Shown here: in pieces, positions 27,165-37,403 of the stretch
How positions within the stretch are numbered: the first letter of the stretch is position 1
How the letters are laid out: each line of letters begins with the position of its first letter
Assembly: GCF_011765625.1 (NCBI RefSeq)
Contig: NZ_CP050313.1
Coordinates: 740,501 to 804,500, forward strand
Length of the DNA stretch: 64,000 nucleotides
Origin: Shewanella aestuarii
GTDB taxonomy: Bacteria > Pseudomonadota > Gammaproteobacteria > Enterobacterales > Shewanellaceae
Direction of reading: 5' to 3'
Notes under the pieces: generated by a model
What the model saw: only the letters and a program-made list of their open reading frames with translations
Told to the model about the DNA's origin: nothing
The model's database searches: none
Program-made: the position numbers and the translations under genes

Positions 27165-28253
27165 ATGCAAACTACATTGAATATAAAAGCTTATCGTGCA
27201 CTCTGTTGCATGTTAATAGTAAGTTCACTTACTGCCTGTCAGCCGGCTGTTGATATTCAAACACAGCCCACCTTAGTGCAAACCTATACTTTGCCTGTGT
27301 CAGATAACCAAGTCATGCGTGAGTTCAACGGGGTTGCCAGAGCGCAAGATTTAACACAGTTGTCGTTTCGGTTAGAAGGTCGTATTGCGCAAATCCCGGT
27401 ATCAAAAGGGCAAACTGTTAAGCAAGGTGATGTACTTGCGGTGCTCGAAAAACGAGATTATCAAATTGCCTTAGACGATCGAAAAGCGCGTTTAGATGTT
27501 GCCCAAAAACAAGCCGATCGCATTAAGCAACTGGTTGATAAAAAGTTAATGGCGCAGTCGGAATACGATCAAATCAATGCGCAATATTTGGTTGCCAAAG
27601 CTCAAGCAAAACAAGCTGAGCTCAACCTGCTTTACACGGTATTACGTGCGCCCTTTGATGGCATGGTCAGTGATGTATTTCTCGAATCATTTGAAAACGT
27701 GCAACCCGGTAAACCAGTGCTGAGTATCCAAAAAGTGGGGCAAATTGAAGTAGATATTCAACTGCCAGACATGCTGATTGCAGTATCGCATCGTGGTAAA
27801 GAAGAGGGTTCGTTGAAGGTTAAATTTGATGCCTTTGATGACATAACGTTCAATGGCCGTTTGCTGGAAGTGAGCACAGAAAAAGATCCCAAAACCTCAA
27901 CCTACATTGCCACCATCGCCGTTGACCTAGACCCAGCTTACAAGGTGTTAGAAGGGATGCCAGCGAAGGTTTCGATTAATTTAAGTAAAGTCACCTATAC
28001 CTATAATCGTGAATTTTTACTGCCGATCAACGCCGTAGTGATGAAAGATGGCGACAACCTCGCAAAACAAGAAAGTGGCGTTTGGTTGTATGACAAAACA
28101 ACAAAAACAGTGCACTACCAAACGGTTCGTTTAGGGGTGATTGTTGGCGATCAAATCGAAGTGGTGGATGGGCTACAAGATGGCCAAACGATAGTTACCG
28201 TCGGCGCGTCAAGGCTACTTGAAGGTCAGCAAGTCGAACTGGTTAAAGGATAA
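27165..28253 (+). CDS. RND efflux periplasmic adaptor subunit, lipoprotein (second of two)
   Basis: Second membrane-fusion protein. The signal peptide ends in the lipobox SSLTAC, so it is a lipid-anchored adaptor, unlike its neighbour. Lipoyl motif QLSFRLEGRIAQIPVSKGQT, a hairpin region (~95-150) and C-terminal barrel follow. The start at 27165 has GAGGG 7 nt upstream; a longer in-frame start overlaps the first adaptor. Two different adaptors before one pump recall TriA and TriB of the P. aeruginosa triclosan pump TriABC. Confidence 0.88.
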   Translation: MQTTLNIKAYRALCCMLIVSSLTACQPAVDIQTQPTLVQTYTLPVSDNQVMREFNGVARAQDLTQLSFRLEGRIAQIPVSKGQTVKQGDVLAVLEKRDYQIALDDRKARLDVAQKQADRIKQLVDKKLMAQSEYDQINAQYLVAKAQAKQAELNLLYTVLRAPFDGMVSDVFLESFENVQPGKPVLSIQKVGQIEVDIQLPDMLIAVSHRGKEEGSLKVKFDAFDDITFNGRLLEVSTEKDPKTSTYIATIAVDLDPAYKVLEGMPAKVSINLSKVTYTYNREFLLPINAVVMKDGDNLAKQESGVWLYDKTTKTVHYQTVRLGVIVGDQIEVVDGLQDGQTIVTVGASRLLEGQQVELVKG

Positions 28254-28261
28254 TTATAACA

Positions 28262-31200
28262 ATGAATATTGCAGGCTATTTCGTTAAAAATACGGTGATT
28301 AGTTGGATGTTCACTTTGATCTTACTGATCGGTGGGTTAATGGCCTTTACAGGTCTTGGTCAACTAGAAGATCCGCCTTTTACCATTAAAGATGCTGTGG
28401 TGGTAACGCTATACCCAGGTGCAACCCCAACCGAAGTTGAAGAAGAAGTGACTTATTTGGTTGAAAAAGCCATTCAAGAACTGCCTTATATCGACAAAAT
28501 TAAATCCCTGAGCACATCGGGGATGTCACAAATTAACGTGACCATGAAAAACCATTATGGCCCAAACGAGTTGCCACAAATATGGGATGAACTACGCCGT
28601 AAAGTCAATGATATGGCATCAAGCTTACCGCCCGGCGCGAACCCACCTATGGTGAATGACGACTTTGGTGATGTATACGGCATTATGCTTATGGTGAGCG
28701 GTGAAGATTATAGCTACCGAGATATATCAGATTATGTCGATTACATTAAGCGTGAGTTAGAACTGATCCCCGGCGTTGGCAAAGTGTCATTGGCAGGTAA
28801 GCAGCAAGAGCAAGTGTTTGTTGAAATGTCGCTGAACAAGGCTTCAAGCTCTAACATCGACCCGCAATTAATCGCTAACTTACTTAACTCGCAAAATATG
28901 GTGTCTGACGCGGGCAATATTCAAGTTGCCGGTGATAATCTCAAAATTCGCACCAGTGGCGGTATTCGGTCGGTGCAAGAATTAGAAGAATTGATTATTC
29001 CAGGAACCGAAGGTGATAAATTAATTTACTTAAAAGATGTGGCCACGGTTTCTCGTGGCTTTCAAAATATCCCGACTAACCTATTAAGTTTTAATCAACA
29101 CAGCGCAATTAATATTGGAATTGCATTTTCATCAGGGGTTAATGTGGTTGAGGTTGGCAAGTTAGTGGATGCCAAGTTAGCCTCACTTGAAAGTGCTCGC
29201 CCAGCGGGTATGCAAATTGAAACCATGTATAACCAACCTAATGAAGTTGATAGGTCCGTTAGCAGTTTTGTATGGAACCTAATTGCCGCTGTTGTGATTG
29301 TGATTGGCGTACTCTTGGTGTTTATGGGGCTGAAAAGCGGTATTTTGATTGGGTTAATTTTGTTTTTAACCTGTCTTGGTACCTTTATGTTGATGCTGCA
29401 GGCTGAAATTGAATTGCAACGTATCTCCTTGGGTGCGCTCATTATTGCTTTAGGGATGCTGGTGGACAACGCCATTGTGGTGGTTGAAGGGATATTAATC
29501 GGCCGTCAACGTGGGCAAACCACCCTAGAAGCCTCACAAGCCATTGTAAAACAAACTATGTGGCCATTATTAGGCGCGACAGTGATAGCCATTACCGCCT
29601 TTGCACCGATTGGATTATCACCTGATGCAACCGGTGAGTTTGCAGGTTCGCTATTTTGGGTATTGCTGTTTTCATTATTTTTGTCGTGGGTCACTGCTAT
29701 TACTATTACCCCATTTTTTGCCCAAATATTTTTTGGCGCTCAAGGTGAACAGCAGCAAGTGGGTGAAGCAAAAGACCCTTATGCCGGTGCATTCTTTGTT
29801 TACTATAAAGCCCTGTTAAATATATGCATGAAATACCGCTGGGTAAGCACGATTGCTGTTATCGCCACCTTTGTGGCTTCGGTTGCGGGTTTTGCTTTGG
29901 TGAAACAATCGTTTTTTCCACCTTCGACCACGCCTATCTTTTTAGTGGATATTTGGATGCCTGAAGGCACAGATATACGTGAAACCAGCAAAGTTGTTGA
30001 ACAAATGGAAGCTAAAGCTGCCAGTATCGACAATGTTGAATTTGTATCCTCTACGGTAGGTAAAGGTTTTCCGCGTTTCTTGTTAACTTATTCGCCAGAG
30101 AAAAACTTTGCTTCTTATGCGCAAATAGCCATTAGAACCACAAGCTTTGATACGCTGGATAAGGTGATGTTTACCTTCAGAGACTACGCTGAAAACACCT
30201 TTGCTCAAACCCAGCTGAAGTTTAAACGCCTTGAAGTTGGCCCATCGACAGACGCTAAAATTGAAGCGCGTATTAGCGGCCCCGATCCAGATGTGCTTCG
30301 GCAAATTGGCGCGCAGGTGATGGCGATATTTAATGCCACGCCAGCTACGGTAAATGTGCGTCATGATTGGCGTGACAGGGTTAAGTATATCTCACCGGTG
30401 TTTAATGAAACCCAAGCCCGTCGCTTAGGCATTGTAAAAAGCCAAGTAGATGAAACCCTTAAATTTGCCTTTACGGGGGTGAATATTGGTGTATATCGCG
30501 AAGGCACTACCTTATTGCCGATTATGGCAAGCCTACCTGCCGATGAGCGAGTCAATATTGAGTCGTTTGAAAGCTTGCGCATTTGGAGCCCAGCAATTGG
30601 TGCCTATGTACCATTGCAGCAAGTGGTTGATGGCTTTGAGGTGAAATTTGAAGATCCAATTATTCAACGCCGCGATCGCAAGCGAACTTTAACTGTATTT
30701 GCCGATGCAGATTTTGCCTATGACATTTTGCCAGCAGCCTTGTTCAACCAAGTTAAACCACAGGTCGAAGCGATTGAGTTACCTACCGGTTACGAACTGC
30801 AATGGGGCGGTGAATATGAGTCATCAAATGATGCCAAAGAATCATTATTTGCGACCTTACCGCTAGGCTTTTTGTTTATGTTTTTAATCACGGTTTTCTT
30901 GTTTAATTCTGTGCGCAAGCCGTTGGTTATTTGGTGTTGTGTACCATTGGCCATCATAGGTATCACGTCAGGATTGATCATCCTAGACAAGCCTTTTAGC
31001 TTTATGGCACTACTGGGTATGCTGAGTTTGTCGGGCATGTTACTTAAAAATGGCATTGTATTACTTGATCAAATTAATACTGAGATCAATGAAGGCAAAG
31101 AGGTGTTTCAAGCCGTATTTGAATCAACCGTTAGCCGAGTTCGCCCTGTGTGTATGGCCGCGGTCACCACTATTTTAGGCGTGTTACCCTTGATCACCGA

Positions 31201-31333
31201 TGCGTTTTTTGAGTCATTAGCCGCAGTGGTGATGTTTGGCTTAGGCGTTGCAACTATACTGACATTGCTGATTGTACCTGTGTTTTATATCATCTTCTTC
31301 AAGGTGAAATACCGTGATTACAAAACATTCTAA
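28262..31333 (+). CDS. RND efflux transporter permease, TriC/AcrB-like
   Basis: Proton-driven inner-membrane pump of the resistance-nodulation-division superfamily, 1023 residues with the usual two repeats of six membrane helices and two large periplasmic loops. TM1 is followed by GQLEDPPFTIKDAVVVTLYP. The TM4 proton-relay segment reads ALGMLVDNAIVVVEGI, with one clear Asp. The second repeat carries SLSGMLLKNGIVLLDQI. It lies 8 bp after the second adaptor. No outer-membrane channel gene follows, so a TolC-type channel elsewhere is expected. Substrate is unknown. Confidence 0.92.
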   Translation: MNIAGYFVKNTVISWMFTLILLIGGLMAFTGLGQLEDPPFTIKDAVVVTLYPGATPTEVEEEVTYLVEKAIQELPYIDKIKSLSTSGMSQINVTMKNHYGPNELPQIWDELRRKVNDMASSLPPGANPPMVNDDFGDVYGIMLMVSGEDYSYRDISDYVDYIKRELELIPGVGKVSLAGKQQEQVFVEMSLNKASSSNIDPQLIANLLNSQNMVSDAGNIQVAGDNLKIRTSGGIRSVQELEELIIPGTEGDKLIYLKDVATVSRGFQNIPTNLLSFNQHSAINIGIAFSSGVNVVEVGKLVDAKLASLESARPAGMQIETMYNQPNEVDRSVSSFVWNLIAAVVIVIGVLLVFMGLKSGILIGLILFLTCLGTFMLMLQAEIELQRISLGALIIALGMLVDNAIVVVEGILIGRQRGQTTLEASQAIVKQTMWPLLGATVIAITAFAPIGLSPDATGEFAGSLFWVLLFSLFLSWVTAITITPFFAQIFFGAQGEQQQVGEAKDPYAGAFFVYYKALLNICMKYRWVSTIAVIATFVASVAGFALVKQSFFPPSTTPIFLVDIWMPEGTDIRETSKVVEQMEAKAASIDNVEFVSSTVGKGFPRFLLTYSPEKNFASYAQIAIRTTSFDTLDKVMFTFRDYAENTFAQTQLKFKRLEVGPSTDAKIEARISGPDPDVLRQIGAQVMAIFNATPATVNVRHDWRDRVKYISPVFNETQARRLGIVKSQVDETLKFAFTGVNIGVYREGTTLLPIMASLPADERVNIESFESLRIWSPAIGAYVPLQQVVDGFEVKFEDPIIQRRDRKRTLTVFADADFAYDILPAALFNQVKPQVEAIELPTGYELQWGGEYESSNDAKESLFATLPLGFLFMFLITVFLFNSVRKPLVIWCCVPLAIIGITSGLIILDKPFSFMALLGMLSLSGMLLKNGIVLLDQINTEINEGKEVFQAVFESTVSRVRPVCMAAVTTILGVLPLITDAFFESLAAVVMFGLGVATILTLLIVPVFYIIFFKVKYRDYKTF

Positions 31334-31342
31334 ATAAACCTG

Positions 31343-31376
31343 AAACAAAAAGGCCAACTACTGGCCTTTTTGTTTT
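31343..31376 (+). terminator. Rho-independent terminator of the RND operon
   Basis: AACAAAAAGGCCA pairs with TGGCCTTTTTGTT around a short loop and is followed by TTTAATA, 10 bp after the pump stop codon. Confidence 0.8.
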
Positions 31377-31623
31377 AATAAACCTGATCGACACTTACCT
31401 ATGGAAATTACTTGGTCATCATGCGGTAAGCAATCATAGGGTGAGCAAAAAATCGCCTTGCTCTATGCAAAAATCGCACTTTTGAATCAGCCCCAAAAAC
31501 GTCAATATTCGCCTAGCTAGCACGTTAACTAATGTCTTATGCGCAGCTCAGCTCAAGTAAGATGATCTTTTTTAAAATAAGCAGCGTATTAACCAACATC
31601 ACTTCATTTTAATGGGCTCAACT

Positions 31624-31986
31624 ATGCCACTTAGCAATGCTGTTATTAACATCACTAACTTGCGCCTACGTACCTTTATTGGCTTTAATCCTGAAGAGCG
31701 TGAAAAGCAGCAGGATGTAGTGATTAACATTGAAATTCATTATCCCGCTGATAAATCGTTTTACACCGATAATGTAGCCGATGCCCTTAACTACAAAGTG
31801 ATCACTAAAAAAGTGATTCAACATGTAGAAGAAGGTCGTTTTTTATTACTGGAAAAACTAGTTGCTGATGTGGTTGCCATTTGTAGTGAACATCCTTCGG
31901 TAACCCTTGCCAAAGTAACCATAGACAAACCTCACGCGCTGCGCTTTGCCGATTCGGTATCGCTATCTCTTGAGCACCGCCGCTAA
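31624..31986 (+). CDS. folX: Dihydroneopterin triphosphate 2'-epimerase
   Basis: Converts 7,8-dihydroneopterin triphosphate to the monapterin form. The start at 31624 gives 120 residues, the length of E. coli FolX, and the sequence tracks it closely (ITNLRLRTFIGFNPEE, VVINIEIHYPADKSF, KPHALRFADSVSLSLEHRR). A slightly earlier ATG at 31612 is possible. It lies 24 bp before folE, whose product makes the substrate, so the pair form a pterin operon. Confidence 0.92.
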   Translation: MPLSNAVINITNLRLRTFIGFNPEEREKQQDVVINIEIHYPADKSFYTDNVADALNYKVITKKVIQHVEEGRFLLLEKLVADVVAICSEHPSVTLAKVTIDKPHALRFADSVSLSLEHRR

Positions 31987-32010
31987 TTAACCTTAATTGA
32001 GGACACTATT

Positions 32011-32694
32011 ATGACAATTGCTATGCCATTAGATAGTTCGCCACAAGCCCCAAATATTTCTGAAGCGGCGCGCAAAGTACAACAAGCGTTAATTGCCCAA
32101 GGGCTAGAAACCCCAACAGTTAAATCAGCACTCACAACGGATCAAAAAGTAGAACGTATCCAAGGGTTAATGCGTGAGGTTGTGTCCACTTTAGGCCTTG
32201 ATTTAACTGACGATAGCATAACCGATACCCCGCTGCGTATTGCCAAAATGTACGTCAATGAGATTTTCTCCGGTCTTGATTACGCTAACTTTCCTAAAAT
32301 TAGCCAAATCGACAACAAGATGGGCGTTGAAGAAATGGTGAAAGTGAGTGATATCAGCGTGGTAAGCACCTGTGAACACCATTTTATTACCATTGATGGC
32401 ATGGCAAAGGTGGCTTATTTACCCAAAAATAAAATAATTGGGTTATCTAAAATAAACCGTATTGTGCGCTTTTTTGCTCAGCGTCCACAGGTACAAGAAA
32501 GACTCACACAACAAATTTTAGTGGCCTTACAAACTTTGCTTGAAACCCAAGATGTGGCCGTGACCATGACAGCAACCCATTACTGTGTTAAATCTCGCGG
32601 CATTATGGATACCACATCCAACACCCAAACCACAGCATTAGGTGGCAGCTTTAAAACCAACCCTTCTACACGGGCAGAGTTTTTAGCCAAATGA
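32011..32694 (+). CDS. folE: GTP cyclohydrolase I
   Basis: First step of pterin and folate synthesis: GTP to dihydroneopterin triphosphate plus formate. Zinc ligands and active-site motifs are visible in [18 protein letters not shown] and in [16 protein letters not shown]. Length 227 compares with 222 in E. coli. It directly follows folX. Confidence 0.95.
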   Translation: MTIAMPLDSSPQAPNISEAARKVQQALIAQGLETPTVKSALTTDQKVERIQGLMREVVSTLGLDLTDDSITDTPLRIAKMYVNEIFSGLDYANFPKISQIDNKMGVEEMVKVSDISVVSTCEHHFITIDGMAKVAYLPKNKIIGLSKINRIVRFFAQRPQVQERLTQQILVALQTLLETQDVAVTMTATHYCVKSRGIMDTTSNTQTTALGGSFKTNPSTRAEFLAK

Positions 32695-32830
32695 GCTGTT
32701 ACGTGCAGCAAGATTAATAATGCAGATTACCGCTAACAGAGAGCACATTTGAATAATCCTTGATTGCTAACTGACATTAGTGCAGCGACTCGGTAGAATG
32801 TCGGCAATCTGTTTTCGGTAGAGCAAATTC

Positions 32831-34213
32831 ATGCACGTACATATTCTAGGTATTTGTGGCACCTTCATGGGCGGTTTAGCCCTGTTAGCCCGCGCCATGG
32901 GGCATAAAGTGACTGGCAGTGACGCTAATGTTTACCCGCCAATGAGCACTCAACTTGAACAGCAAGGCATTGAGCTCATACAAGGCTTTGACCCTTCACA
33001 ATTGGGTGAAGAGGGCATTAATCAACCCGATTTGGTGGTAATTGGTAATGCCATGAGCCGCGGTAATCCTTGTGTTGAAGCTGTACTTAACAAGGGGATG
33101 AACTACACCTCTGGGCCACAGTTTTTATCCGAGCATATTTTACCAAAGCGCTGGGTTCTGGCGGTATCGGGTACTCATGGCAAAACCTCTACCTCAAGTA
33201 TGCTGGCATGGATTTTAGAATATTGCGGATACCAACCTGGCTTTTTAATAGGTGGCGTACCGCAAAACTTTGGTGTATCAGCAAAATTAGGCAACTCGCC
33301 CTTTTTTGTGGTTGAAGCCGACGAATACGATAGCGCCTTTTTTGATAAACGCTCTAAGTTTGTTCATTACCGTCCACGCACCTTAGTGATCAATAACCTT
33401 GAATTTGATCACGCTGATATTTTTGCTGATTTAGCCGCTATTCAACGCCAATTTAATCATGTTATCCGCACCGTTCCTGGCGATGGCAAAGTGATTTGGC
33501 CTAAAGATGTTCCCGCAGTGCAGCAAGTGATAGATATGGGGTGCTGGAGCGAGCAAGAAACCTTTAGTCAACAAGCTGATAGCCGAGGCTGGCAAGGTGT
33601 GTCTATTGCTGAAGATGGTCACGAGTTTGAAGTGATATTTAACGGTGAATCGCAAGGGGTTTTACGTTGGGATTTAATTGGCCAACACAATATTGAAAAC
33701 GCTGTGATGGCCATTGCCGCCGCGCGTCATGTTGGGGTTAGCCCAAATCATGCTATTGAAGCATTGACCCAGTTTAGTCCACCAAAACGTCGTTTAGAAT
33801 TACTGGCAACGCCTAATCATATTGCGGTATATGATGATTTTGCGCATCATCCCACGGCTATCGCAACTACCCTAAAAGGGCTGCGTGCTAAAGTGGGTAA
33901 CAGCAAGATTATTGTGGTACTTGAGCCCCGTTCAAACACCATGAAAAGCGGTGTGCATAAAGACACCTTAGCCGAGTCAATGGCATTAGCGGATCAAGCT
34001 TGGCTGTTTCAAGCCAGTAATGTGGGCTGGAATATTGCTGACAATATGCAATCAGCCAGTATTCCTGTCACGGTAAGCGATAGTATTGATGACATAGTGG
34101 CGCAAGTAAGCAGCAATGCAAAAGCCGGAGACACTATAGTGGTGATGAGTAACGGCGGCTTTAACGGTATTCATCAAAAAATTATTGCAGCAATTACTCA
34201 GCAGTCTAAATAA
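32831..34213 (+). CDS. mpl: UDP-N-acetylmuramate:L-alanyl-gamma-D-glutamyl-meso-diaminopimelate ligase
   Basis: Cytoplasmic recycling enzyme that joins murein tripeptide to UDP-MurNAc. Mur-ligase features are the N-terminal HILGICGTFMGGLALLARAM, the ATP loop AVSGTHGKTSTSSMLAW, the EADEYDSAFFDKR segment and the late YDDFAHHPTAI. Length 460 agrees with E. coli Mpl (457). It starts a probable mpl-ubiX-hpt transcript. Confidence 0.95.
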   Translation: MHVHILGICGTFMGGLALLARAMGHKVTGSDANVYPPMSTQLEQQGIELIQGFDPSQLGEEGINQPDLVVIGNAMSRGNPCVEAVLNKGMNYTSGPQFLSEHILPKRWVLAVSGTHGKTSTSSMLAWILEYCGYQPGFLIGGVPQNFGVSAKLGNSPFFVVEADEYDSAFFDKRSKFVHYRPRTLVINNLEFDHADIFADLAAIQRQFNHVIRTVPGDGKVIWPKDVPAVQQVIDMGCWSEQETFSQQADSRGWQGVSIAEDGHEFEVIFNGESQGVLRWDLIGQHNIENAVMAIAAARHVGVSPNHAIEALTQFSPPKRRLELLATPNHIAVYDDFAHHPTAIATTLKGLRAKVGNSKIIVVLEPRSNTMKSGVHKDTLAESMALADQAWLFQASNVGWNIADNMQSASIPVTVSDSIDDIVAQVSSNAKAGDTIVVMSNGGFNGIHQKIIAAITQQSK

Positions 34214-34228
34214 GTAAGAGGAGCCTTA

Positions 34229-34888
34229 ATGGCTTATGTAAAAAAACAGCGCGCAATAAGCCTAGCTTGGACAGGTGCCTCCGGTGCGCCTTATGGTATC
34301 AAGCTATTGCAATGCTTATTGGTGGCTGATTACCAAGTGTTTTTAATGATCTCTAGCGCAGCGCGGGTGGTGTTGGCGACTGAGCATGATCTTAAGCTAA
34401 GTGCTAACCCAGAAAAAGCCCGTGAACAATTACTAAGTTACTTTGCCGAGCAACAAGTTGAATTAGCCGGTGAATTGATCGTACTGGGTAAAGATGAATG
34501 GTTTTCGCCGCCGGCATCTGGCAGCGCCGCACCCAAGCAAATGGTGATTTGTCCGTGCTCAACCGGCACATTAGCCGCGGTAGCCACCGGAATGAGCAAT
34601 AATTTATTAGAAAGATCAGCCGATGTTGTATTAAAAGAACGCGGTCAATTAATCTTAGTGCCAAGAGAAACTCCTTTTAGCGCCATACACTTAGAGCATA
34701 TGTTAAGCCTGACTCGCAACGGCGCGACCATCATGCCAGCGGCACCAGGCTTTTATCATAATCCCAAATCGGTTCAAGATCTGGTAGACTTCATGGTTTC
34801 CCGAATTTTGGATCATTTGGGTATTGCACACGCACTGACAAATCGTTGGGGTTACGGCACTGAAGCCGCCCAAGATATCGACAATTGA
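34229..34888 (+). CDS. ubiX: Flavin prenyltransferase UbiX
   Basis: Makes prenylated FMN, the cofactor of the UbiD decarboxylase in ubiquinone synthesis. Family signatures are [20 protein letters not shown], the Ser-rich [20 protein letters not shown] and [20 protein letters not shown]. At 219 residues it is somewhat longer than E. coli UbiX (189), with an extended C-terminus. It lies 15 bp after mpl and 7 bp before hpt. Confidence 0.93.
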   Translation: MAYVKKQRAISLAWTGASGAPYGIKLLQCLLVADYQVFLMISSAARVVLATEHDLKLSANPEKAREQLLSYFAEQQVELAGELIVLGKDEWFSPPASGSAAPKQMVICPCSTGTLAAVATGMSNNLLERSADVVLKERGQLILVPRETPFSAIHLEHMLSLTRNGATIMPAAPGFYHNPKSVQDLVDFMVSRILDHLGIAHALTNRWGYGTEAAQDIDN

Positions 34889-34895
34889 GAAGTTT

Positions 34896-35426
34896 ATGAA
34901 ACACACGATTGAACAGATGATTTCGACTGAAGAGATCAATCAAACTTTAGATCAACTGGCTGAACGTATTAATGCGCATTATGCCAACAGCGAGCGTTTA
35001 TTAATGGTCGGCCTGTTAAAAGGTTCAGTAGTTTTTATGGCTGACTTATGTCGCCGTATTAAAGGCCATGTTGAAATCGATTTTATGTCAGTATCAAGTT
35101 ATGGCAACAGCATGACCACCTCACGCGATGTGAAAATCTTAAAAGATATTCAGTCTGATATTGGTGGGCGTGATGTGCTAATTGTTGAAGACTTAATTGA
35201 CTCAGGCAACACCTTAAACAAGGTTCGCGAAATGATATTATTACGCAACCCCAAAAGTTTAGCCCTGTGTACTTTGCTTGATAAGCCTGAACGCCGTGAA
35301 GTTGACGTACCGGTGGATTTTATTGGTATGAGCATTCCTGATGAGTTTATCGTAGGCTATGGTATTGACTATGCAGAGCAATATCGTAACTTACCTTATA
35401 TTGCTAAAGTGGTGCCATTAGATTAA
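34896..35426 (+). CDS. hpt: Hypoxanthine phosphoribosyltransferase
   Basis: Purine salvage: hypoxanthine plus PRPP to IMP. The PRPP loop is [20 protein letters not shown], with the flexible-loop region [15 protein letters not shown] and the late [20 protein letters not shown]. The start MKHTIEQMI aligns with E. coli Hpt, as does the length (176 versus 178). A terminator follows 19 bp on. The following yadGH also lies near hpt in E. coli. Confidence 0.95.
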   Translation: MKHTIEQMISTEEINQTLDQLAERINAHYANSERLLMVGLLKGSVVFMADLCRRIKGHVEIDFMSVSSYGNSMTTSRDVKILKDIQSDIGGRDVLIVEDLIDSGNTLNKVREMILLRNPKSLALCTLLDKPERREVDVPVDFIGMSIPDEFIVGYGIDYAEQYRNLPYIAKVVPLD

Positions 35427-35444
35427 TGCAATTTGATGATTGAC

Positions 35445-35470
35445 AAACTCCCGCTATAGGCGGGAGTTTT
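35445..35470 (+). terminator. Rho-independent terminator of mpl-ubiX-hpt
   Basis: AAACTCCCGC pairs with GCGGGAGTTT around a 5-nt loop and is followed by TGTT. Confidence 0.8.
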
Positions 35471-35524
35471 GTTATGCGCCGCTCAGGTTTATTAGAATGG
35501 ATTGAAAATGAATGAGGTATAACA

Positions 35525-36460
35525 ATGAGCAATAACACCAACGCATTGGTGATCGACAACCTACAAAAAACCTATAAAAGTGGCGTACACGCGGTTAAAG
35601 GCATTAGCTTAACTGTAGAGCAAGGCGATTTTTTTGCGCTATTAGGCCCCAATGGTGCAGGTAAGTCGACCACTATTGGCGTCATTAGCTCATTAGTGCA
35701 AAAGACATCTGGTAGCGTCAAGGTGTTCGAATATGATATCGACAAAACCCTTGAACAGGCCAAAATGTGCATAGGCCTAGTGCCGCAAGAGTTTAACTTC
35801 AATCAGTTTGAAACCGTGCTGCAAATTGTGGTTAACCAAGCTGGTTATTATGGCGTAACCCGCGCAGTGGCATTACAGCGAGCACAAAAGTATTTAAGCC
35901 AGCTAGATTTATGGGAAAAGCGTAATAGCCAAGCCCGTGCATTATCTGGCGGCATGAAACGCCGTTTAATGATTGCGCGCGCCTTAATGCACGAGCCTAA
36001 ATTATTAATCCTAGATGAACCCACAGCCGGTGTAGACATTGAGCTACGCCGCTCGATGTGGGAGTTTTTAAAGCAAATTAACGCTCAAGGCGTGACCATT
36101 ATTTTAACCACCCACTACCTTGAAGAAGCCGAAATGCTGTGCCGTAATATCGGCATTATCGATAAAGGCTTATTGGTTGAATGCACCAGCATGAAAAGCC
36201 TGCTTAGCAAACTGGATGTTGAAACCTTTATTTTGGATTTACGACACGACATTGAAACCGCGCCAACCTTAAATAATATGACTTGCCGCTTAGTTGATGC
36301 ACACACGCTAGAAGTGGATGTGGCTAAAGCCAACAACCTTAATGATTTGTTTAGTCAATTAAGTCAGTTAAATATTGAAGTGCTATCAATGCGCAACAAA
36401 GCAAATCGCCTTGAAGAGCTATTTGTCGAGTTAGTTAAAAAAACGAAGGACTCAAAATAA
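35525..36460 (+). CDS. yadG: ABC-2 type exporter, ATP-binding subunit
   Basis: ATPase of an ABC exporter of unknown substrate. Walker A is GPNGAGKST, the signature is ALSGGMKRRLMIARALMH, and Walker B LLILDEPTAGVD, with the switch His in TTHYLEEAEML. Length 311 compares with 308 for E. coli YadG. The stop TAA overlaps the ATG of yadH by one base, so the genes are translationally coupled. Confidence 0.92.
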   Translation: MSNNTNALVIDNLQKTYKSGVHAVKGISLTVEQGDFFALLGPNGAGKSTTIGVISSLVQKTSGSVKVFEYDIDKTLEQAKMCIGLVPQEFNFNQFETVLQIVVNQAGYYGVTRAVALQRAQKYLSQLDLWEKRNSQARALSGGMKRRLMIARALMHEPKLLILDEPTAGVDIELRRSMWEFLKQINAQGVTIILTTHYLEEAEMLCRNIGIIDKGLLVECTSMKSLLSKLDVETFILDLRHDIETAPTLNNMTCRLVDAHTLEVDVAKANNLNDLFSQLSQLNIEVLSMRNKANRLEELFVELVKKTKDSK

Positions 36461-37230
36461 TGAACAAGCTTTATTGGATTGCCTTTAAAAGTATTTTAAT
36501 TAAAGAAACCAATCGTTTTACCCGTATTTGGGTGCAAACTTTAGTGCCGCCAGCTATTACCATGACATTGTACTTTTTGATTTTTGGTAACTTAATTGGT
36601 AACCGCATTGGCGAAATGGGCGGTGTATCTTACATGGAGTTTATTGCACCAGGCTTAATCATGATGTCGGTGATTACCAATTCTTATTCTAACGTGGCCT
36701 CGTCTTTTTTTAGTGCAAAAATGCATGGCAGCATTGAAGAATTAATGGTGGCACCCGTCCCTCATTATGTGATGATTGCCGGTTATGTTGGCGGCGGCGT
36801 GGCGCGTGGTTTAAGTGTTGGCTTGATTGTTACTTTGGTGGCCATGTTTTTTGTAAACCTCAGCCTTCATCATGTTGGTTTAGTCATTATGACAGTGTTT
36901 TTAACCTCAGTATTATTTGCGTTAGGCGGGTTAATTAACGCGGTATTTGCTAAAAGTTTTGATGACATTAGCATTATCCCTACCTTCATCTTAACGCCAC
37001 TGACATATCTTGGCGGGGTGTTTTACTCACTGTCATTATTACCGGATTTTTGGCAAGGCGTGTCAGCGTTAAACCCAGTGGTGTATATGATAAACGTGTT
37101 CCGCTACGGCTTTTTAGGCTTTGCAGATATCAGCATTGGCTTATCCATTGCCATCATGGTCGGCTTTTGTGCCTCACTATGGTTTGTGGCTTATTATCTT
37201 ATCTCACGCGGGATTGGTTTGCGCAGTTAG
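36460..37230 (+). CDS. yadH: ABC-2 type exporter, permease subunit
   Basis: Six-helix inner-membrane permease pairing with the YadG ATPase. It is 256 residues, the same as E. coli YadH, with the ABC-2 signature region FILTPLTYLGGVFYSLSLLP. It shares one base with the yadG stop codon, and a terminator follows 55 bp downstream. Substrate is unknown. Confidence 0.92.
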   Translation: MNKLYWIAFKSILIKETNRFTRIWVQTLVPPAITMTLYFLIFGNLIGNRIGEMGGVSYMEFIAPGLIMMSVITNSYSNVASSFFSAKMHGSIEELMVAPVPHYVMIAGYVGGGVARGLSVGLIVTLVAMFFVNLSLHHVGLVIMTVFLTSVLFALGGLINAVFAKSFDDISIIPTFILTPLTYLGGVFYSLSLLPDFWQGVSALNPVVYMINVFRYGFLGFADISIGLSIAIMVGFCASLWFVAYYLISRGIGLRS

Positions 37231-37285
37231 GTTTAGTTAGCGGTTAAACTTCCTTGGTTAAATGTAGCTGAGCAAGATTGTTGAC

Positions 37286-37309
37286 AAGGACTCGAATGAG
37301 TCCTTTTTT
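37286..37309 (+). terminator. Rho-independent terminator of yadGH
   Basis: AAGGACTC pairs with GAGTCCTT around GAAT and is followed by TTTTG. It lies just upstream of the IS3-family element. Confidence 0.8.
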
Positions 37310-37403
37310 GTTAATATTAAATGCAATCCATAGGACTTTGTTGTGGTTGAATTAGCCGGACACTTCAATAAAGGAATATAATAATGCCATTATTGAGGTG
37401 AAT

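Noticed and set aside
30083..30364. Antisense open frames inside the RND pump gene
   Set aside because: Shadows of a strongly coding frame, without ribosome sites or family motifs.
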